A stretch of 64,000 bases of DNA, taken from NCBI RefSeq assembly GCF_003003995.1, contig NZ_PVWF01000001.1:62001-126000 (forward strand), in the 5' to 3' direction. The translations under genes and the position numbers were made by a program. Shown piece by piece: positions 62,720 to 64,000 of this stretch. Position 1 is the first letter of the stretch. The number at the start of each line of letters is the position of its first letter. The notes under the pieces were generated by a model. That model worked only from the letters and a program-made list of their open reading frames with translations. It ran no database searches and was not told the origin of the DNA. This DNA is from Pleurocapsa sp. CCALA 161. Its GTDB lineage: Bacteria > Cyanobacteriota > Cyanobacteriia > Cyanobacteriales > Xenococcaceae.

Positions 62720-63142
62720 TTAATTACTAAAAACATCTTTGATGTTATCAACAGTGCTTTCAATAATATTTTGAGTTTTATCTACTGCTTTTTTAGTTCT
62801 AGCTGCATCTTTATCTGCTTTATTTTCAATGCGATTAGCATCTTTTTTAGCTTTGTTTTCTAGCAAACTATCATTGTCTGTTGCGCGATCGACTTTACTG
62901 GCATTTTTATTAGCAGTTTCTTTGACCTTTTCTTTCGTATTTTCAATAAAACCTTTACTTCGATCGAGATCGCGATCGGCTTTATTTTCGACGCGATCGC
63001 CTAGATCTGCTAACATTACAGAATCAGCCATAGCTGTATCATTAGCTATAAACATACCCTGCCAAACAAAAGCGATAGTTAATAGACTTAAGATACTTGT
63101 GGCTATCCAGCGTTTAACAGATGAAAATTGTTTTGCGTGCAT
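62720..63142 (-). CDS. exported LEA-like repeat protein
   Basis: A 140-residue protein. The signal peptide is clear (WIATSILSLLTIAFVWQGMF with a cleavage-type AMA-D near residue 39). The mature part is highly charged and built from degenerate repeats of the type N-K-A-D-R-D and E-N-K-A-K-K-D, predicted to be amphipathic helix. This matches late-embryogenesis-abundant-like stress proteins. Function is not known. Divergent from the CsbD gene, with 260 bp between. Confidence 0.7.
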   Translation of the reverse strand: MHAKQFSSVKRWIATSILSLLTIAFVWQGMFIANDTAMADSVMLADLGDRVENKADRDLDRSKGFIENTKEKVKETANKNASKVDRATDNDSLLENKAKKDANRIENKADKDAARTKKAVDKTQNIIESTVDNIKDVFSN

Positions 63143-63402
63143 AATTTACCTTTGTATAATACTTAACAAGATTTAGATTTAGCATCCTAAGTTGTACCTT
63201 ATTTAGTAAATGGCTAAAATCGCTCTTTAGATATAAATTTGGTCAATAGTTATAGTTAGCAAAATAAGCGCAATGCAATTAAGTTGAGTAATCTTCAATA
63301 GCAAATTTTTCAGTTTACAACTTTAGACAGATAAAGTTTGTATAAAATTTATCTAATATTGTAGTTAGTTAAAGATAAAATAATTTGCGGAGATAAATTA
63401 TT

Positions 63403-63585
63403 ATGAGTGCAGAAGATAGAGTAAAAGCCACAGCTAAAAATGTCGAAGGCAAAGCCCAAGAAGCTTTAGGTAAAGTAACTGGCGATCAAGGAGATCAAGC
63501 CGAAGGTAAAGCAAAACAAGGCGAAGCATCTACTAGACATGCTGTTGAAGATGGCAAAGACGCTGTTAAAAAAGCAGTTGACTAA
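63403..63585 (+). CDS. CsbD-family stress protein
   Basis: A 60-residue protein: the CsbD motif NVEGKAQEALGKVTGDQGDQ is followed by a charged, Lys/Glu-rich helix ending VKKAVD. CsbD proteins are induced by general stress in many bacteria; their mode of action is unknown. A ribosome-binding site (GCGGAG) precedes the ATG. Followed by two terminator hairpins. Confidence 0.9.
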   Translation: MSAEDRVKATAKNVEGKAQEALGKVTGDQGDQAEGKAKQGEASTRHAVEDGKDAVKKAVD

Positions 63586-63610
63586 TTGTAGTTAATTTAA
63601 AGCATAAAAA

Positions 63611-63631
63611 AGAATAGACTTATTCTATTTT
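63611..63631 (+). terminator. intrinsic terminator 1 of the csbD-type gene
   Basis: AGAATA (63611-63616) pairs with TATTCT (63621-63626) around a 4-nt loop; ATTTTT follows on the plus strand. 25 bp after the stop codon. Confidence 0.65.
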
Positions 63632-63652
63632 TGTCTTTAAGTAGAAGTAGCG

Positions 63653-63690
63653 AAATGATTCTGTTTGTAAAAAAGCAGAATCATTTTTGT
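63653..63690 (+). terminator. intrinsic terminator 2, strong hairpin
   Basis: Eleven-base arms AAATGATTCTG (63653-63663) and CAGAATCATTT (63676-63686) pair perfectly, with a 12-nt loop; TTGTT follows. It sits ~20 bp after terminator 1, making a tandem stop. Confidence 0.7.
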
Positions 63691-63852
63691 TAATAGTTTT
63701 GAAAATTGATTAAGGGAGATCGCTTTTGTCTATTGAGGATAATATTTTTAATTAATTATGCAGTAAATAATCAAAGATTATTCCAATTCGTAGCAAAACT
63801 AGATCAATTCTTGCTCTACAATAAATAACTATCATCAAGTTTTGAGCAATCT

Positions 63853-64000
63853 ATGTCATCCGATTCATCTCCCAATATTTTGGCAGTGACTACCGACGCT
63901 AATTTAAAGAGTGTCGATCTGACAAATTGCGATCGCGAACCAATTCATATTCCTAACTTAATCCAGCCTCATGGGGTGCTGTTAGCCATATCTGCCGACA
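63853..64000 (+). CDS. bacteriophytochrome-type protein, N-terminal part (cut by window edge)
   Basis: The first 49 codons of a longer gene. Residues 22-41 give the N-terminal phytochrome PAS signature D-L-T-N-C-D-R-E-P-I-H-I-P-N-L-I-Q-P-H-G. Cys26 occupies the position of the biliverdin-binding cysteine of bacteriophytochromes (Cys24 of the Deinococcus protein, by family knowledge). The output domain lies outside the window, so kinase or other function cannot be stated. Phytochrome-like kinases without chromophore may keep this signature. Confidence 0.75.
   Translation, partial: MSSDSSPNILAVTTDANLKSVDLTNCDREPIHIPNLIQPHGVLLAISAD

Overview
The window is cyanobacterial chromosome. It carries phycocyanin subunits and rod linkers, carboxysome shell proteins (ccmK3, ccmK4), cyanophycin synthetase and cyanophycinase, a CcmK/PBS-type gene density with many short intergenic gaps, and very frequent GCGATCGC (HIP1) octamers inside and between genes. 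By eye the base composition is AT-rich (around 40% G+C). A unicellular or pleurocapsalean-type cyanobacterium would fit, but the window does not prove a genus. No rRNA, tRNA, transposase, prophage gene or CRISPR array was recognised.

Layout. 1-4.1 kb: an arsenosugar-type cluster (end of an ArsM-like methyltransferase, a Pit phosphate permease, a radical SAM ArsS-like protein), then a lone sugar-type ABC binding lipoprotein. 4.2-8.8 kb, minus strand: a ComFB-family protein and cphB-cphA (nitrogen storage). 8.9-20.4 kb: housekeeping and regulatory genes (trmD, ribF, Ap4A phosphorylase, an RRM RNA-binding protein, an MMADHC-like protein, a TrpD-like protein with a LysR regulator, a coiled-coil protein, csaB). 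20.5-23.9 kb: a dynamin-like GTPase and ilvA. 23.9-28.5 kb, minus: a three-gene two-component block (PAS-GAF-PAS histidine kinase, single REC, REC-wHTH-HPt-REC-REC).

29.0-35.0 kb, minus, is the most distinctive part: the phycocyanin operon cpcB-cpcA-cpcC1-cpcC2-cpcD, a decayed pcyA fragment, then an apcD4-like/apcB3-like allophycocyanin pair and a 173-residue protein whose N-terminus matches the signature of the CP43/IsiA chlorophyll-protein family but which has no membrane helices. This resembles the low-light allophycocyanin (LoLiP) gene set, with the expected CP43-like partner replaced or reduced, and it sits directly beside the two-component block.

35.4-46.6 kb: small conserved cyanobacterial proteins, ccmK3-ccmK4, an ABC-F ATPase, a membrane-tethered receiver protein, a Crp-family regulator, a sugar transferase, pgsA and a CSP41-like epimerase. 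46.6-47.0 kb is an island of palindromic repeats. 47.0-64.0 kb: an FHA-containing class A penicillin-binding protein, a thioredoxin-fold ferredoxin, a CbiX/ferrochelatase-like protein with histidine runs at both ends, menH (no standard start codon), a protein with two DXCF-type cyanobacteriochrome-like GAF domains, a MATE exporter, ilvC, an aminotransferase, an AarF/UbiB kinase, a PP2C phosphatase, an M20 amidohydrolase, two small stress-type proteins (LEA-like exported and CsbD) and the first 49 codons of a bacteriophytochrome-type protein.

Themes: light harvesting and light sensing (phycobiliproteins, GAF sensors, phytochrome, response regulators), carbon and nitrogen storage, branched-chain amino-acid synthesis (ilvA, ilvC), and a dispersed family of short palindromic repeats (core CCTAAAGG plus GCTTCGCATA) that occupies several gaps; a different repeat-like segment has apparently entered a histidine kinase in frame.
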